Part shown: positions 9,503 to 19,099 of the stretch, one piece after another
Layout: each line of letters starts with the position of its first letter
Numbering within the stretch: the first letter of the stretch is position 1
Source: Calothrix sp. HK-06
GTDB taxonomy: Bacteria; Cyanobacteriota; Cyanobacteriia; Cyanobacteriales; Nostocaceae
DNA: 64,000 bases
NCBI RefSeq assembly: GCF_001904745.1
Contig: NZ_MRCD01000004.1
Location: 62,001 to 126,000, forward strand
Reading direction: 5' to 3'
Notes under the pieces: generated by a model
Told to the model about the DNA's origin: nothing
What the model saw: the letters and a program-made list of their open reading frames with translations, nothing else
The model's database searches: none
Position numbers and translations under genes: made by a program

Positions 9503-10354
9503 ATGCAGGAACTTGATTTTTGCTTAATTACTCCTAGTTATGCACCAGACTATCGTCGATGTCAGCTGCTGGCTTGGAGTATAGAAGCATTCGCACCTGA
9601 AAAGGCAAAGCATTATATAATTGTGCCAAAGCGCGATTTACCTCTTTTTCGTCAAATTAAATATAGAAACACTCAAATAATTACCGTTGAATCAATCTTA
9701 CCTACTTGGATTCAATTACCCTTTATCAATAATTGTTGGTTTAATATCAAGCACTTAGTCGTGCGAGGATGGATAATTCAACAAGTCATCAAACTTGCAG
9801 CAGCGGAATTTTTTAGCGAACAGGTATTTGTATTTGTAGATTCTGATGTTGCTTTTATTCGTCCTTTTGATTGGAACTTTTTTATTCGTGATGGTTTAGT
9901 GCGCTTGTACCGTATTCCTGGAAATCTTTCTCCACAGGCGCCGATTGGTGAAAAATGGAATTGTAATGCTCGTCGTTTACTCAATTTACCGAGTGGTGAT
10001 ATTCCTGTCACTGGTTATATAAGTCAAATCATGACATGGAGAAGCAATAATTTAAAACAACTGTATAAACATATCGAAAAGGTATCAGGACGTAAATGGA
10101 TTGATACTGTATGCAGCAATTGGAATATATCAGAGTATGTAATATATGGTCTTTTTGTCGAGGAAGTACTCAAAGCATCAGGACATTATTTTGATTCTGA
10201 GTGTATTTGTCACGAATACTGGTTTGATGAGCAAATGTCTGATGTTGAGTTGCAGGAGTTTTTTCAGCGTACCCCAAAAGAATATATTGCTGTTATGATA
10301 TCAGCCAAGTCAGGTATGAGAGTGCAGCAATATGAAAATTTCATAAAATCCTAG
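9503..10354 (+). CDS. DUF6492-like GT-A protein
   Basis: The protein starts with F-C-L-I-T-P-S-Y-A-P-D, continues with R-C-Q-L-L-A-W-S-I, has I-V-P-K-R-D-L-P-L-F near residue 42 and carries V-F-V-D-S-D-V-A-F near 110-118. This pattern fits DUF6492 proteins, which have a GT-A-like fold with a D-x-D metal site. It lies one base after the preceding glycosyltransferase and is translationally linked to it, supporting a glycosyltransferase role in the same polymer. No sugar specificity can be given. Length 283 aa; the family assignment is from memory of the motif pattern. Confidence 0.7.
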   Translation: MQELDFCLITPSYAPDYRRCQLLAWSIEAFAPEKAKHYIIVPKRDLPLFRQIKYRNTQIITVESILPTWIQLPFINNCWFNIKHLVVRGWIIQQVIKLAAAEFFSEQVFVFVDSDVAFIRPFDWNFFIRDGLVRLYRIPGNLSPQAPIGEKWNCNARRLLNLPSGDIPVTGYISQIMTWRSNNLKQLYKHIEKVSGRKWIDTVCSNWNISEYVIYGLFVEEVLKASGHYFDSECICHEYWFDEQMSDVELQEFFQRTPKEYIAVMISAKSGMRVQQYENFIKS

Positions 10355-10367
10355 AAACCCGGTTTCT
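10353..10367. repeat. AGAAACC-C-GGTTTCT palindrome at a stop codon
   Basis: A perfect 7+1+7 palindrome whose first two bases belong to the TAG stop (10352-10354) of the preceding gene. It fills most of the 24-bp gap before the next ATG (10379), the place where a Shine-Dalgarno would be expected; none is visible there. Confidence 0.85.
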
Positions 10368-10378
10368 TTCCATTTATA

Positions 10379-11596
10379 ATGCGAATTGGCTATTTAATCC
10401 CTGAATTTCCGGGACAAACACACATTTGGATATGGCGAGAAATTACCCATTTACGTGAGTGGGGAACTCAAATTGAGATTTTTTCTACTAAACATCCTTC
10501 CCCCCATATTAAAGCTAAACACGATTTTGTTGATACTGCACAAACTTACTATCTGTGGAAGCAAAATATTTTCAATAATATAATTGACATTTTTGTTAGT
10601 CTATGTTGGGCACTAACTCGTCCGTTTAGTTTATATAAAGCAATAAAACTAGCTTTAACTATAGATGTAGAGGCGCCACGTTGGCATGTTATTGCTTTAG
10701 TGCCAATTGCTTGTATATTAGCTCGTTGTTGTGTCGCACGCGCAATAAAACATATGCACTGTCATAGCTGTGGAAATTCCGCAATATTAGCAATAATGCT
10801 CAAACAGCTAACTGGTATTTCATACTCACTAACGCTAAACGCGAACTTGGAATGGTGGGGAGGTGGAATGAAGGAAAAGTTTATGAATGCTGCTTTTATT
10901 ATTGCTATAACCAAAAAGCTAGAACAAGAAGTACGACTTAATTACCCACTCAAACAAAACCAAGTACTGTTAGGACGTATTGGTGTAGACACAGAAAAAT
11001 GGAACCCACAGCTTTATGAATCAAATCATAAAACTAATCATAAAACCTTTTACATTCTTACCGTTGGTCGCTTACATACCAGCAAAGGTCACGATACTCT
11101 AATTCAAGCTATTAAATGCCTTGTAGATGATGGTAAATTTGTTCATCTTACAATAGTTGGCGCCGGTTCCGAATTAGAGAATTTGAAAACATTGGCAGCA
11201 CAGCTAGAAATATCTCATCTAATCGAGTTTACAGGAACTTTATCAGAAAACCAAATTATCGAAAAAATGTGTCAAGCAGACGCATTTGTACTTGCTAGTC
11301 ATGCAGAACCATTAGGTGTAGTTTACATGGAAGCGATGGCAATGTCAGTTGCAACAATTGGCACCAATTCGGGTGGTGTTCCTGAAATAATCACTGATTC
11401 TCAAGATGGGTTACTAGTGGCGCCAAGGGATGTTACAGCTTTAACACGCGCGCTAAAACTACTGATTGAAAATCCGACACTCAAAATACAACTAGCACGT
11501 AACGGACGCGCTTCTATTATTGAGCGTTTCGACAGCAGAATTGGCGCCGCAACACTTCGAGACAAAATTATCAATCAAATTAATACGGCTGCTTAA
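10379..11596 (+). CDS. Family 4 glycosyltransferase
   Basis: GT-B enzyme starting M-R-I-G-Y-L-I-P-E-F-P-G-Q-T-H, the pattern of colanic-acid-type GT4 transferases that begin with a P-x-F-P-x-x-S/T stretch. The C-terminal domain shows T-V-G-R-L-H-T-S-K-G-H (about 224-234), V-G-A-G-S-E (about 260-265) and A-E-P-L-G-V-V-Y-M-E-A-M-A (about 308-320), the nucleotide-sugar E-x7-E site. 405 aa is normal. The acceptor is presumably a lipid-linked oligosaccharide. No ribosome-binding site is evident because a dispersed palindrome fills the leader, so translation may depend on read-through from the upstream gene (inference). Confidence 0.85.
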   Translation: MRIGYLIPEFPGQTHIWIWREITHLREWGTQIEIFSTKHPSPHIKAKHDFVDTAQTYYLWKQNIFNNIIDIFVSLCWALTRPFSLYKAIKLALTIDVEAPRWHVIALVPIACILARCCVARAIKHMHCHSCGNSAILAIMLKQLTGISYSLTLNANLEWWGGGMKEKFMNAAFIIAITKKLEQEVRLNYPLKQNQVLLGRIGVDTEKWNPQLYESNHKTNHKTFYILTVGRLHTSKGHDTLIQAIKCLVDDGKFVHLTIVGAGSELENLKTLAAQLEISHLIEFTGTLSENQIIEKMCQADAFVLASHAEPLGVVYMEAMAMSVATIGTNSGGVPEIITDSQDGLLVAPRDVTALTRALKLLIENPTLKIQLARNGRASIIERFDSRIGAATLRDKIINQINTAA

Positions 11597-11730
11597 GTTA
11601 TATTTTATATACAGTTATTAGCTTGATTACTGCTGCACTATGTCATAAAAATTATAAAGTTTCAGTAAATATACGAGAAATGAATATAATCATAATCATC
11701 AACTCTTATATTTAAAACCGAAGTTATAAA

Positions 11731-12906
11731 ATGTCCAAGCAACTGCGGATTGTATACGCAATTGGTACGGAAGATGTAATTGAGGCGTATAGATGTTGGA
11801 CTAAAGGTTCCGATGTTGGGTCACAGGTTTCGATGACCTTTTCAAGTTATTTCTATTCGGTTTGTACAGCATTAGATGCTTTTGGTTACGTTATTGGACT
11901 AGCTAGAAAAACTGAAGTACTTAAAGACGGTCGCTTTATAATCGAACGGCGCCGAGTTTTGTTATATGGTGCCAGAGGTGTATTTTATCATGTCAAGCAA
12001 ATTCTACAAGGAATACAGTTGCTTATTTCAGCCCTTCGTTTTGGCGCCGATGTTGTAATTGCTGATAGTGGTACGACCTACTGGTTTCTATTGTTACCAT
12101 TATCTTGGTTCGGCGTGAAAGTAATTCCATCACTGCACTGCACGTTGTGGCGTAAGTATTCCAAACAAACCCTAGGAGAAAAAATAATTCTTTATTTGAG
12201 TCGTAGTTTGTTTACAAGATGTCATAGTATACACGCGGTTTCTCATGATATTACTGAACAAATTGCTGTATTAACTCAGGGAATACATCCACCAGTTTAT
12301 GAATTTTTACCTGTATATAACAGAAGTGACTTTGCTGATATTCCCCCTCCACCTAAAGAACGTATACCATTACGAATTTTATTCGCGGGTCGCGTCGAGT
12401 ATGATAAAGGCGCCTTTGACTTACTACAAATAGCCAAGCGTATAGCTTCTATGGGTATCAAAGATATTGTTTTTGATATTTGTGGAGATGGTGCAGCACT
12501 ACAACCTTTACAAACATCAGTGAAAACAGAAAGTGTAGAAGACTTGTTCGTATTCCACGGTTATTGTAATAAACAACAAATGCATTTCATGTTCGGCAGG
12601 TCACACGCAGTAATTGTTCCAACACGTACAGATTTTATTGAAGGTTTTAACCGAGTTGTTGCCGAAAGCGTGTTATCGGGTCGTTTGGTAATAACGAGTG
12701 CAGTTTGTCCAGCTACATCTTACGTGCGTGAAGCTGTCATCGAAGTACCACCAAATGATATAGAAGCATACGTAGCAGCTATACTTCAAATATATAATGA
12801 CCCAACAGTTTGTGAACAAAAGCGACTTGCTTGTTTTAATTTACAGGAGCAGTTCTATGATGTCAGCAAAAGTTGGGGTACTGTATTAGAGTTTAGCTTA
12901 AATTAG
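11731..12906 (+). CDS. Family 4 glycosyltransferase, paralogue of the 8302-9501 gene
   Basis: Same architecture as the 8302 gene: start L-R-I-V-Y-A-I-G-T-E-D-V-I-E-A-Y, L-F-A-G-R-V-E-Y-D-K-G-A-F-D-L near residue 215, and I-E-G-F-N-R-V-V-A-E-S-V near 308. The two proteins are similar throughout, consistent with duplication inside the locus followed by divergence. ATG at 11731 is a clear start; 391 aa. It is followed after 20 bp by the polymerase-like gene, so it probably sits in the same transcript. Substrates are unknown. Confidence 0.85.
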   Translation: MSKQLRIVYAIGTEDVIEAYRCWTKGSDVGSQVSMTFSSYFYSVCTALDAFGYVIGLARKTEVLKDGRFIIERRRVLLYGARGVFYHVKQILQGIQLLISALRFGADVVIADSGTTYWFLLLPLSWFGVKVIPSLHCTLWRKYSKQTLGEKIILYLSRSLFTRCHSIHAVSHDITEQIAVLTQGIHPPVYEFLPVYNRSDFADIPPPPKERIPLRILFAGRVEYDKGAFDLLQIAKRIASMGIKDIVFDICGDGAALQPLQTSVKTESVEDLFVFHGYCNKQQMHFMFGRSHAVIVPTRTDFIEGFNRVVAESVLSGRLVITSAVCPATSYVREAVIEVPPNDIEAYVAAILQIYNDPTVCEQKRLACFNLQEQFYDVSKSWGTVLEFSLN

Positions 12907-12926
12907 TATTCATACCATATATTACT

Positions 12927-14117
12927 GTGTATAATATTACATTTTTTGAAAAAATATTTGTTGTTCTTGGGGTGCTATTTTTCTCTGGAGCTTTTTCAGA
13001 ACTATTTAAAGGGGCACCGATCGCACTGCTGCGGTATATTGTTTGGGGTGGTGCAACTGTTTTAATTTGCATACGTTGGCAAGATTCGTTACGAGTAATT
13101 AAATCAGATATATTTTTAGTGCTTTTAAGTGTAATCGCATTCGCATCATTTCTGTGGTCAGATTTCTTTGTTAGCACCTTGAAAGACAGTCGTGAAATTT
13201 TGCAGATGACTTCATTTGGGTTGTATGTTGCTGCGCGTTTTACTATTAAAGAACAAATAGAAACTATTAGTGCTGCTTTTTTCATTGGTGAATTAATGAG
13301 TCTGCTTGCAGGTGTGGCAATGCCAACACTTGCTATTCATGGTAGCGAACACCCAGGCGCCTGGAAAGGAGTATACGGGTATAAAAACTTGTTAGGGGCT
13401 ATTATGGTAATTAGTTCATTTACATTTTTCTTATTACCAAATAGTAATAATAAATTAAAAAAAATCTATAAATGGACTGGTTTGATGCTTGGGATAATAC
13501 TAATGTTGCTCTCAACATCAAAAACCTCATTAGTTGTATCAGTGGTATTATTTTCGGCATTATATTTCTACCGTTATTTTCGGTTTGCGGGTAAAACAAC
13601 GGTAATATTTCTAGATTTATTGATATTAATCGTTAGTGCAGCAATAACTCTCGTTTTAAGTAACTGGACAGAGTTATTAACAGGTATTGGTCGAGACCCT
13701 ACATTAACAGGAAGGACACCGATGTGGGGTATAGCACTCACCCGACTTATGGATAGACCTTTGTTAGGTTTTGGACGTGGTGCTTTTTGGGCACCAGGTA
13801 GTCCATATGCATTAGAAGCGGGTAAAGCAGTGGCGGTTGGTTTTGTACCTCCACATGGACATAATGGATTTATAGACTTAGCTCTTGATGTCGGACTAAT
13901 AGGTATATCACTATTCGCGATTAGTTTTGTAATTGCTTACTTCAGAGCTTTGAAATTAGCATATGCGACTTTGGCGCCGGAGAGAATGTGGTATTTAGCG
14001 TTTCTAATGTTTTTCTTCATGAATAACATGACCGAAAGCTTTATGTTCTTCAAAACCAATATCTATTGGACACTATATCTAACAACTGCACTATCCCTAG
14101 GAAAAAAGAATCCTTAG
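12927..14117 (+). CDS. O-antigen ligase/polymerase-like (Wzy) membrane protein
   Basis: Polytopic inner-membrane protein with about ten hydrophobic segments and a large loop near residues 245-310 containing R-x-P-M-W, L-G-F-G-R-G-A-F-W and P-P-H-G-H-N-G-F-I-D. This arrangement, with a His pair in an extracytoplasmic loop, is typical of the Wzy/WaaL O-antigen ligase family, which transfers undecaprenyl-PP-linked glycans. In this locus it is the best candidate repeat-unit polymerase. The GTG at 12927 is used as start because no ATG lies near. 396 aa is normal. It is convergent with the next minus-strand gene (26 bp apart). Confidence 0.85.
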   Translation: MYNITFFEKIFVVLGVLFFSGAFSELFKGAPIALLRYIVWGGATVLICIRWQDSLRVIKSDIFLVLLSVIAFASFLWSDFFVSTLKDSREILQMTSFGLYVAARFTIKEQIETISAAFFIGELMSLLAGVAMPTLAIHGSEHPGAWKGVYGYKNLLGAIMVISSFTFFLLPNSNNKLKKIYKWTGLMLGIILMLLSTSKTSLVVSVVLFSALYFYRYFRFAGKTTVIFLDLLILIVSAAITLVLSNWTELLTGIGRDPTLTGRTPMWGIALTRLMDRPLLGFGRGAFWAPGSPYALEAGKAVAVGFVPPHGHNGFIDLALDVGLIGISLFAISFVIAYFRALKLAYATLAPERMWYLAFLMFFFMNNMTESFMFFKTNIYWTLYLTTALSLGKKNP

Positions 14118-14143
14118 CACAGGCGAAGAAGGGCTATGCTACG

Positions 14144-15208
14144 CTACGTGTATCTACCGGAGATTGGACGATATCCATGCGCGCGATGATAGTCAGCGTC
14201 TCGTATTGCTAGTTTTTGATTAACTGCTCGCATAGCAAAATTGGCAACTTTACTTATAGAACTGCGCTTACACCAGTTTGAATATAATGAAGCAACTTGT
14301 GTAGATAAAACATTATGCCAACGTAATGCAATTTGTTCTGTAGAAAATTCAAGAGCGCGTTTTTGACCGTTCATAACCATTTGTTCGTATAAACCAGGGT
14401 CATTAATCAGGCGCCGAATTGCTGTAAGAGCTTCTTTATGTGTTTTGACTTCGATATAATCTAAATGCGATTGCCGTAAATGTTGAAAAGCAGGTTCTGG
14501 ACCTAAAAGTGCTGGAACTCCTGCTGTCCAAGCGTTGATTAATTTACTCGCAGGTTTTACAAAAGCATCTCTTTCAGTTAAGTCTCGCACAGCTAAAACT
14601 AAATCAGCTTCACTATAATCATGCCATTGTACTGGTTTATCTTTATGTAAACCATTTATTTCTAACTTAACACCAAGATTTTCTAGCTCTTGAATGAACT
14701 CTGGTGAACGAAATGGTTCATATAAATTTATCTCAGAACCTTTAAAAACTATATTACTAATACGATTTTTACGTGTGCTATCTCGTTTTATTAAGCCAGG
14801 TTGTGGCCAATGAGGTATAAATATATCTGTATCCGACTTAATATTTGCTTGATTTTGAACAATTGCAATATCACACAAAGCAGGTCTTGGACCATCCGAA
14901 CGACAACCAACAACAAATGATGAGAAAGTTTTTTGTTTAATTCCAAAATCTAACGCACTAGCAACACATATATTACCTTCAACAAATTTGTTAGACAAAT
15001 ATACATTCAGGTTCCTTCGTTTTAAATGTAAATAAGTCATAATAATCCAGCATTCCTCGTTTGTAACAATACGTCCAGGAATTGTATTCGGGTCAGGAAG
15101 CTGGTTATCATTGGATAATAAATCAGCCCATTTTTCTAAATAGTGGCAAACGAATGTAACTGGGTAGGGTAACACAGTAAATTTTGTTTCTAGTTGTTGG
15201 GATTGCAT
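14144..15208 (-). CDS. Glycosyltransferase, GT-B-like
   Basis: 354-aa protein with a GT-B-like C-terminal half: W-H-D-Y-S-E-A-D-L-V-L-A-V-R-D (about 196-210), K-P-A-S-K-L-I-N-A-W (about 218-227), G-V-P-A-L-L-G-P-E-P-A-F near 230, and a terminal A-L-E-F-S-T-E-Q-I-A-L-R-W. The K-P-x-x-K-L-x-N-A-W stretch resembles exostosin-like or cap-synthesis glycosyltransferases. The usual E-x7-E of GT4 is not obvious, so the clan is only probable. It is transcribed opposite to most of the locus, 37 bp after the next minus-strand gene, and the two probably form a two-gene unit. Confidence 0.65.
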   Translation of the reverse strand: MQSQQLETKFTVLPYPVTFVCHYLEKWADLLSNDNQLPDPNTIPGRIVTNEECWIIMTYLHLKRRNLNVYLSNKFVEGNICVASALDFGIKQKTFSSFVVGCRSDGPRPALCDIAIVQNQANIKSDTDIFIPHWPQPGLIKRDSTRKNRISNIVFKGSEINLYEPFRSPEFIQELENLGVKLEINGLHKDKPVQWHDYSEADLVLAVRDLTERDAFVKPASKLINAWTAGVPALLGPEPAFQHLRQSHLDYIEVKTHKEALTAIRRLINDPGLYEQMVMNGQKRALEFSTEQIALRWHNVLSTQVASLYSNWCKRSSISKVANFAMRAVNQKLAIRDADYHRAHGYRPISGRYT

Positions 15209-15245
15209 TGCTGTATTTTGTTTTAAAAAACGCCTGATTGGTTTT

Positions 15246-16232
15246 CTAATAGCTTCGACAGAGTTTAGAGTAAGCTAACTCTTTTCGCTTTCTGTAGAAT
15301 TCTAGCATTTTTTTCATCACCCGCGATTGAATCGGCGCCTCTATTTGTATTGGTCCTATTTGTGCTAACCATTCTCCAACCGAAGGATGACTCGCATTAA
15401 CTGCAAAATAAAAAGTATCCCAAAACCAAGGCCACATTGCATCATGATGATGAATGATTTTCGCAGTTTGAAGATACTGTTGAGTATACCAAGTTTGTGG
15501 AACGCATGTACCGATGGCAAAATTATGTGAATACGAAAGAGTGTCCCAAGGAATTTCCATTTTTGCAACAGTTAATCCTAAAGCTACTTGGTCATTGAAA
15601 AAAAATCCTAAGTGATTAGATATAATTTGAGCATCACACAATCGTGTAAAAATTTCTAAATAATATTGAGCAAAATTTGTGCTGCGACGATAAACAAAAA
15701 CACCACTATTAAAGCAAAAGCGCATTGGTGAATGCTGTGGTTCGCTTTTTACCCAAGGTAGTGCTTCTATATCTATATCAACACATTTACATATTTGGCG
15801 CCAGTAAGGGTCATTTGGGTCGTCTGCTCCAGAAGTTTCGTTACTCAATTTATCAGCAGGACAAGCAACAAAGCTAAAATCCTCCTTCATCATAAATTCA
15901 CTTGGCTCATCTACCACAAGTAAATCGCTGTCTAACCAACTAATAAATTCAGTTGCAGCAATTTCTTCCACTGCTTTCAATGCCATTAGTTTGTTCAAAA
16001 ACTTATTCCAAGAATATTTATGTTGATTACTAAAACTAATGTACTGAGCTTGAAGTTGTTCTAATTGAATACGTGTATTTTTAGAGATGGGTGGCCCAAA
16101 GCGGGGTGTAACGGCGTATACTGGACAAGAAGCATAGGCGCCTCCCCATCGACGTAAACTTTGAATCATGCGTATTGTTTGAACTTCGAGCCATCCAGAT
16201 TCTATACAGCAAACAAAAGTAATAGGCGCCAT
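15246..16232 (-). CDS. GT-A-like putative glycosyltransferase
   Basis: 328-aa protein starting A-P-I-T-F-V-C-C-I-E-S-G-W-L-E. It contains a hydrophobic strand ending in S-W-L-D-S-D-L-L-V (about 101-109), a D-x-D metal site, followed by F-C-F-N-S-G-V-F-V-Y-R (about 172-182), which matches the N-S-G-v-f element of GT-A transferases such as family 8 or glycogenin-like enzymes. It lies upstream of and in line with the 14144-15208 gene. No TM segment is seen. The specific reaction is unknown; I do not recognise a named subfamily. Half of an AGAAACC palindrome lies just upstream of its ATG. Confidence 0.65.
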   Translation of the reverse strand: MAPITFVCCIESGWLEVQTIRMIQSLRRWGGAYASCPVYAVTPRFGPPISKNTRIQLEQLQAQYISFSNQHKYSWNKFLNKLMALKAVEEIAATEFISWLDSDLLVVDEPSEFMMKEDFSFVACPADKLSNETSGADDPNDPYWRQICKCVDIDIEALPWVKSEPQHSPMRFCFNSGVFVYRRSTNFAQYYLEIFTRLCDAQIISNHLGFFFNDQVALGLTVAKMEIPWDTLSYSHNFAIGTCVPQTWYTQQYLQTAKIIHHHDAMWPWFWDTFYFAVNASHPSVGEWLAQIGPIQIEAPIQSRVMKKMLEFYRKRKELAYSKLCRSY

Positions 16233-16252
16233 ATTAGCTATTTTTTGGGATG

Positions 16253-16265
16253 AGAAACCGGGTTT
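16253..16265. repeat. AGAAACCGGGTTT palindrome, partial
   Basis: A truncated member of the AGAAACC-N-GGTTTCT family, about 20 bp upstream of the minus-strand start at 16232. Here it lies in a divergent leader rather than at a stop codon. Confidence 0.7.
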
Positions 16266-16462
16266 ATATTGATTATTTTGCAGAAAAATATTATTTTTTA
16301 AAAATAACCTAAAAATCTATCTGAAGTGTGATGTTTTATTCAGAAGGTGGAAAGTGAAAAAATATGAAAAAATGTTGAGGGAAAGGGCTGTTATCCTTAT
16401 TCCATGATGCTTGAGTGTATTGAATAATTGTTTTGTGGTTTTGTTTTGCAGGGGGTTTGGAT

Positions 16463-17461
16463 ATGCAATCGATAGGGGTAGTAGTCATAGGCAGAAACGA
16501 AGGGAAACGTCTCGAACGGTGTTTACTTTCGATATTATCAGAAGGGGTGATTGTTACGTATGTTGATTCTGGTTCTACCGATGGAAGTGTTGCAATGGCT
16601 AGTGCGTTGGGTGTATATGTTGTAGAACTTGATTTAACAATTCCATTTACAGCAGCACGCGCTCGTAATGCGGGTTTTGATAAGCTTTTAAAATTGGCAC
16701 CAAATTTAGAATACGTCCAATTTGTCGATGGAGACTGTCAAATAGCACAAAATTGGCTAAATGTAGCGGCAAAATATCTTGATGAGCATCAAGAAGTAGC
16801 TGTCGTTTGCGGTCGGCGCCGAGAAAAGTTCCCGTCAGAATCGAGATATAATCGGTTGTGCGATATCGAATGGGATACACCAATAGGAGAAACCAAAGCT
16901 TGCGGTGGAGACTCAATGATGCGTGTTAGTGCATTTAAAGCAGTAGGTGGTTTTGACCAAGCTTTAATTGCCGGAGAAGAACCAGAATTATGTTTACGAC
17001 TTCGTACTAATGGAGGTGTAATCATGCGTATTGATGAAGAAATGACGCAGCATGATGCACAAATGACTAATATTGGTCAATGGTGGAAACGTTCTTTACG
17101 TGCAGGTCATGCTTATGCACAAGTAGCTCAGATGCATGGTAACAAGTCTGAACGATACTGGGTAAAAGAATCTCGTAGCATTTGGCTATGGGGATTTATA
17201 TTACCATTAATTGCCATTACTACCAGTTGGCTTACATACGGGTTTAGTTTATTAATACTTACATCATTATATAGCTATTTATTTTATCGGATCTATGAAT
17301 GTGGAAGAACAACTGGTTTAACGGCAAAGGATGCTAGACTATATGCTCTATATTGCGTTTTAAGTAAATTTCCTCAAGCACAAGGTCAAATCAAATTTCA
17401 CTTATCACGTTTACTCAAACGTCAACCGACGTTGGTTGAATACAAAAATGCTACGTCTTAA
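16463..17461 (+). CDS. Family 2 glycosyltransferase with C-terminal membrane anchor
   Basis: GT2 enzyme: G-R-N-E-G-K-R-L near residue 9, V-D-S-G-S-T-D-G-S (about 37-45), and Q-F-V-D-G-D-C-Q-I (about 85-93) giving the D-x-D metal site. A G-G-F-D-Q-x-L-I-A-G-E-E-P-E-L-C block near 170 supplies the catalytic-base region. Two hydrophobic segments near residues 250-290 anchor the C-terminus. ATG at 16463 has an AGGGGG ribosome-binding site about 7 nt upstream and is preferred to the in-frame TTG at 16433. It may start repeat-unit extension; substrate unknown. Confidence 0.85.
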   Translation: MQSIGVVVIGRNEGKRLERCLLSILSEGVIVTYVDSGSTDGSVAMASALGVYVVELDLTIPFTAARARNAGFDKLLKLAPNLEYVQFVDGDCQIAQNWLNVAAKYLDEHQEVAVVCGRRREKFPSESRYNRLCDIEWDTPIGETKACGGDSMMRVSAFKAVGGFDQALIAGEEPELCLRLRTNGGVIMRIDEEMTQHDAQMTNIGQWWKRSLRAGHAYAQVAQMHGNKSERYWVKESRSIWLWGFILPLIAITTSWLTYGFSLLILTSLYSYLFYRIYECGRTTGLTAKDARLYALYCVLSKFPQAQGQIKFHLSRLLKRQPTLVEYKNATS

Positions 17462-17807
17462 GGTATAGATGGGATTTAATAGAAGTCATATATGTACCTC
17501 AGATATCTGCATTCAGATAGAGGTTGTATGCATAAATTTATTAAATCCCCCCAACTTCACTTATCTTTACAAGAATTTCACAAAAAAACAAGGAATTTAA
17601 AGATTAACTTCACATAAGTAATTGATTTTGCATAAAAAAAATATTAATTTTACAAGTAATAAAGTGATAACTCCGTACAGTAAAGCGCTCCTTAGCGTTG
17701 TTTGAAGCTTCCCCAAGTATACAAACGCACACAATATTAAAGATGCTTGGTTTAATTTTATTAGCTAGCCAATTGTTTTGAAAAAATTTGGTGCATTATA
17801 AGCAACA
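17462..17807. other. Intergenic region, no gene seen
   Basis: A+T-rich spacer of 346 bp between two glycosyltransferase genes of the same strand. No open frame of interest. It is large enough to contain a promoter for the 17808 gene, but no element could be assigned with confidence. Confidence 0.5.
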
Positions 17808-19061
17808 ATGAAAGTAGCATACTTAGTCAATAAATACCCGAAGGTAAGCCATAGCTTTATTAGGCGTGAAATAGCGGCTCTTGAAGCTTCGGGTATATCG
17901 GTGACTCGATTTTCGATTCGTTCTTGTGTCTCGGAATTGGTTGACCCAGAAGATAAACTAGAATTTGAGAAAACGCGGGTAATACTAGATATCGGAGTAT
18001 TAAATCTGCTATTATCATTGATTAGTTTTGCGATTTTCAAACCAACAGCATTGCTTAGGGGTTTATTTTTAGCTCTTAAGGTTGGCATAAAATCTGATAC
18101 GGGAATTTTGCACCATATTATATATCTAGCGGAAGCTTGCACTTTGCGACGCTGGCTTGTAGAGTGTGAAGCAACTCATCTTCATGTCCATTTCGGAACT
18201 AATTCGACGACTGTAGCAATGTTATGTCATGCATTGGGTGGTCCCGAATACAGCTTTACAGTTCATGGACCAGAAGAGTTTGACCGTGCAGTTAATATAG
18301 CTTTAACAGAGAAAATCAATCGTGCAAAGTTTGTTGTGGCAATTTGCTCTTTTGGTTTGAGTCAGTTGTATCGTTGGTGTAGTTACGAGCAATGGCAAAA
18401 AATCCATGTTATTCACTGTGGAGTTGATGACGAGTATTTCAACCAACCACAAACAGATATTCGTGATGTCAGTAATTTAGTTTGCGTAGGAAGGTTATGC
18501 GAACAGAAAGGTCAAATCTTGCTATTAAATGCAATTAAACAACTTTGTGATGAAGGTTGGGATTTGCAGTTGACGTTAGTAGGTGATGGTGAAATGCGGG
18601 GTCATCTTGAAGCACTTATCCACGAATATAATTTGCACAACTTCGTAAAAATTACGGGGTGGGCAAGTGGTTCACAGGTACAACAGTATATAAGTAATGC
18701 TCGTGCTTTAGTCTTGCCGAGTTTTGCTGAAGGTTTGCCAGTAGTGCTGATGGAAGCATTTGCGCTGTCTAGACCTGTAATTAGTACTTATGTTGCGGGT
18801 ATTCCCGAATTAGTTCAATCAAATATTAATGGTTGGTTAGTACCAGCAGGTTCAGTTGAAGCTTTGACTACTGCTATGCGTGAATGTTTACGAATGCCTC
18901 CTGAAATCTTAACTCAAATGGCGGACTCAGGCGCCCAATCGGTGATAGAACAACATTCGGTTGCGGTAGAAGCGAAAAAGCTAGCAGTTTTATTTAGTCA
19001 GTCCAACGACCAGAATAATAACCAGGTGTGTGAACCGAAGTTATTGTTGACAACGCAATAG
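17808..19061 (+). CDS. Family 4 glycosyltransferase, colanic-acid type
   Basis: Starts M-K-V-A-Y-L-V-N-K-Y-P-K-V-S-H-S-F-I-R-R-E-I, the N-terminal signature (YP..S.TFi..Ei) of WcaL/EpsD-like GT4 enzymes that act on lipid-linked oligosaccharides. The C-terminal domain has C-V-G-R-L-C-E-Q-K-G-Q (about 226-236), V-G-D-G-E-M-R near 260 and a nucleotide-sugar block F-A-E-G-L-P-V-V-L-M-E-A-F-A (about 305-318). 417 aa is normal. ATG at 17808. The flippase gene follows after 38 bp, so the two are probably co-transcribed. Donor sugar unknown. Confidence 0.88.
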   Translation: MKVAYLVNKYPKVSHSFIRREIAALEASGISVTRFSIRSCVSELVDPEDKLEFEKTRVILDIGVLNLLLSLISFAIFKPTALLRGLFLALKVGIKSDTGILHHIIYLAEACTLRRWLVECEATHLHVHFGTNSTTVAMLCHALGGPEYSFTVHGPEEFDRAVNIALTEKINRAKFVVAICSFGLSQLYRWCSYEQWQKIHVIHCGVDDEYFNQPQTDIRDVSNLVCVGRLCEQKGQILLLNAIKQLCDEGWDLQLTLVGDGEMRGHLEALIHEYNLHNFVKITGWASGSQVQQYISNARALVLPSFAEGLPVVLMEAFALSRPVISTYVAGIPELVQSNINGWLVPAGSVEALTTAMRECLRMPPEILTQMADSGAQSVIEQHSVAVEAKKLAVLFSQSNDQNNNQVCEPKLLLTTQ

Positions 19062-19099
19062 ATACAAGTAGATATAAATAGAATATTTTTACCCAACCC

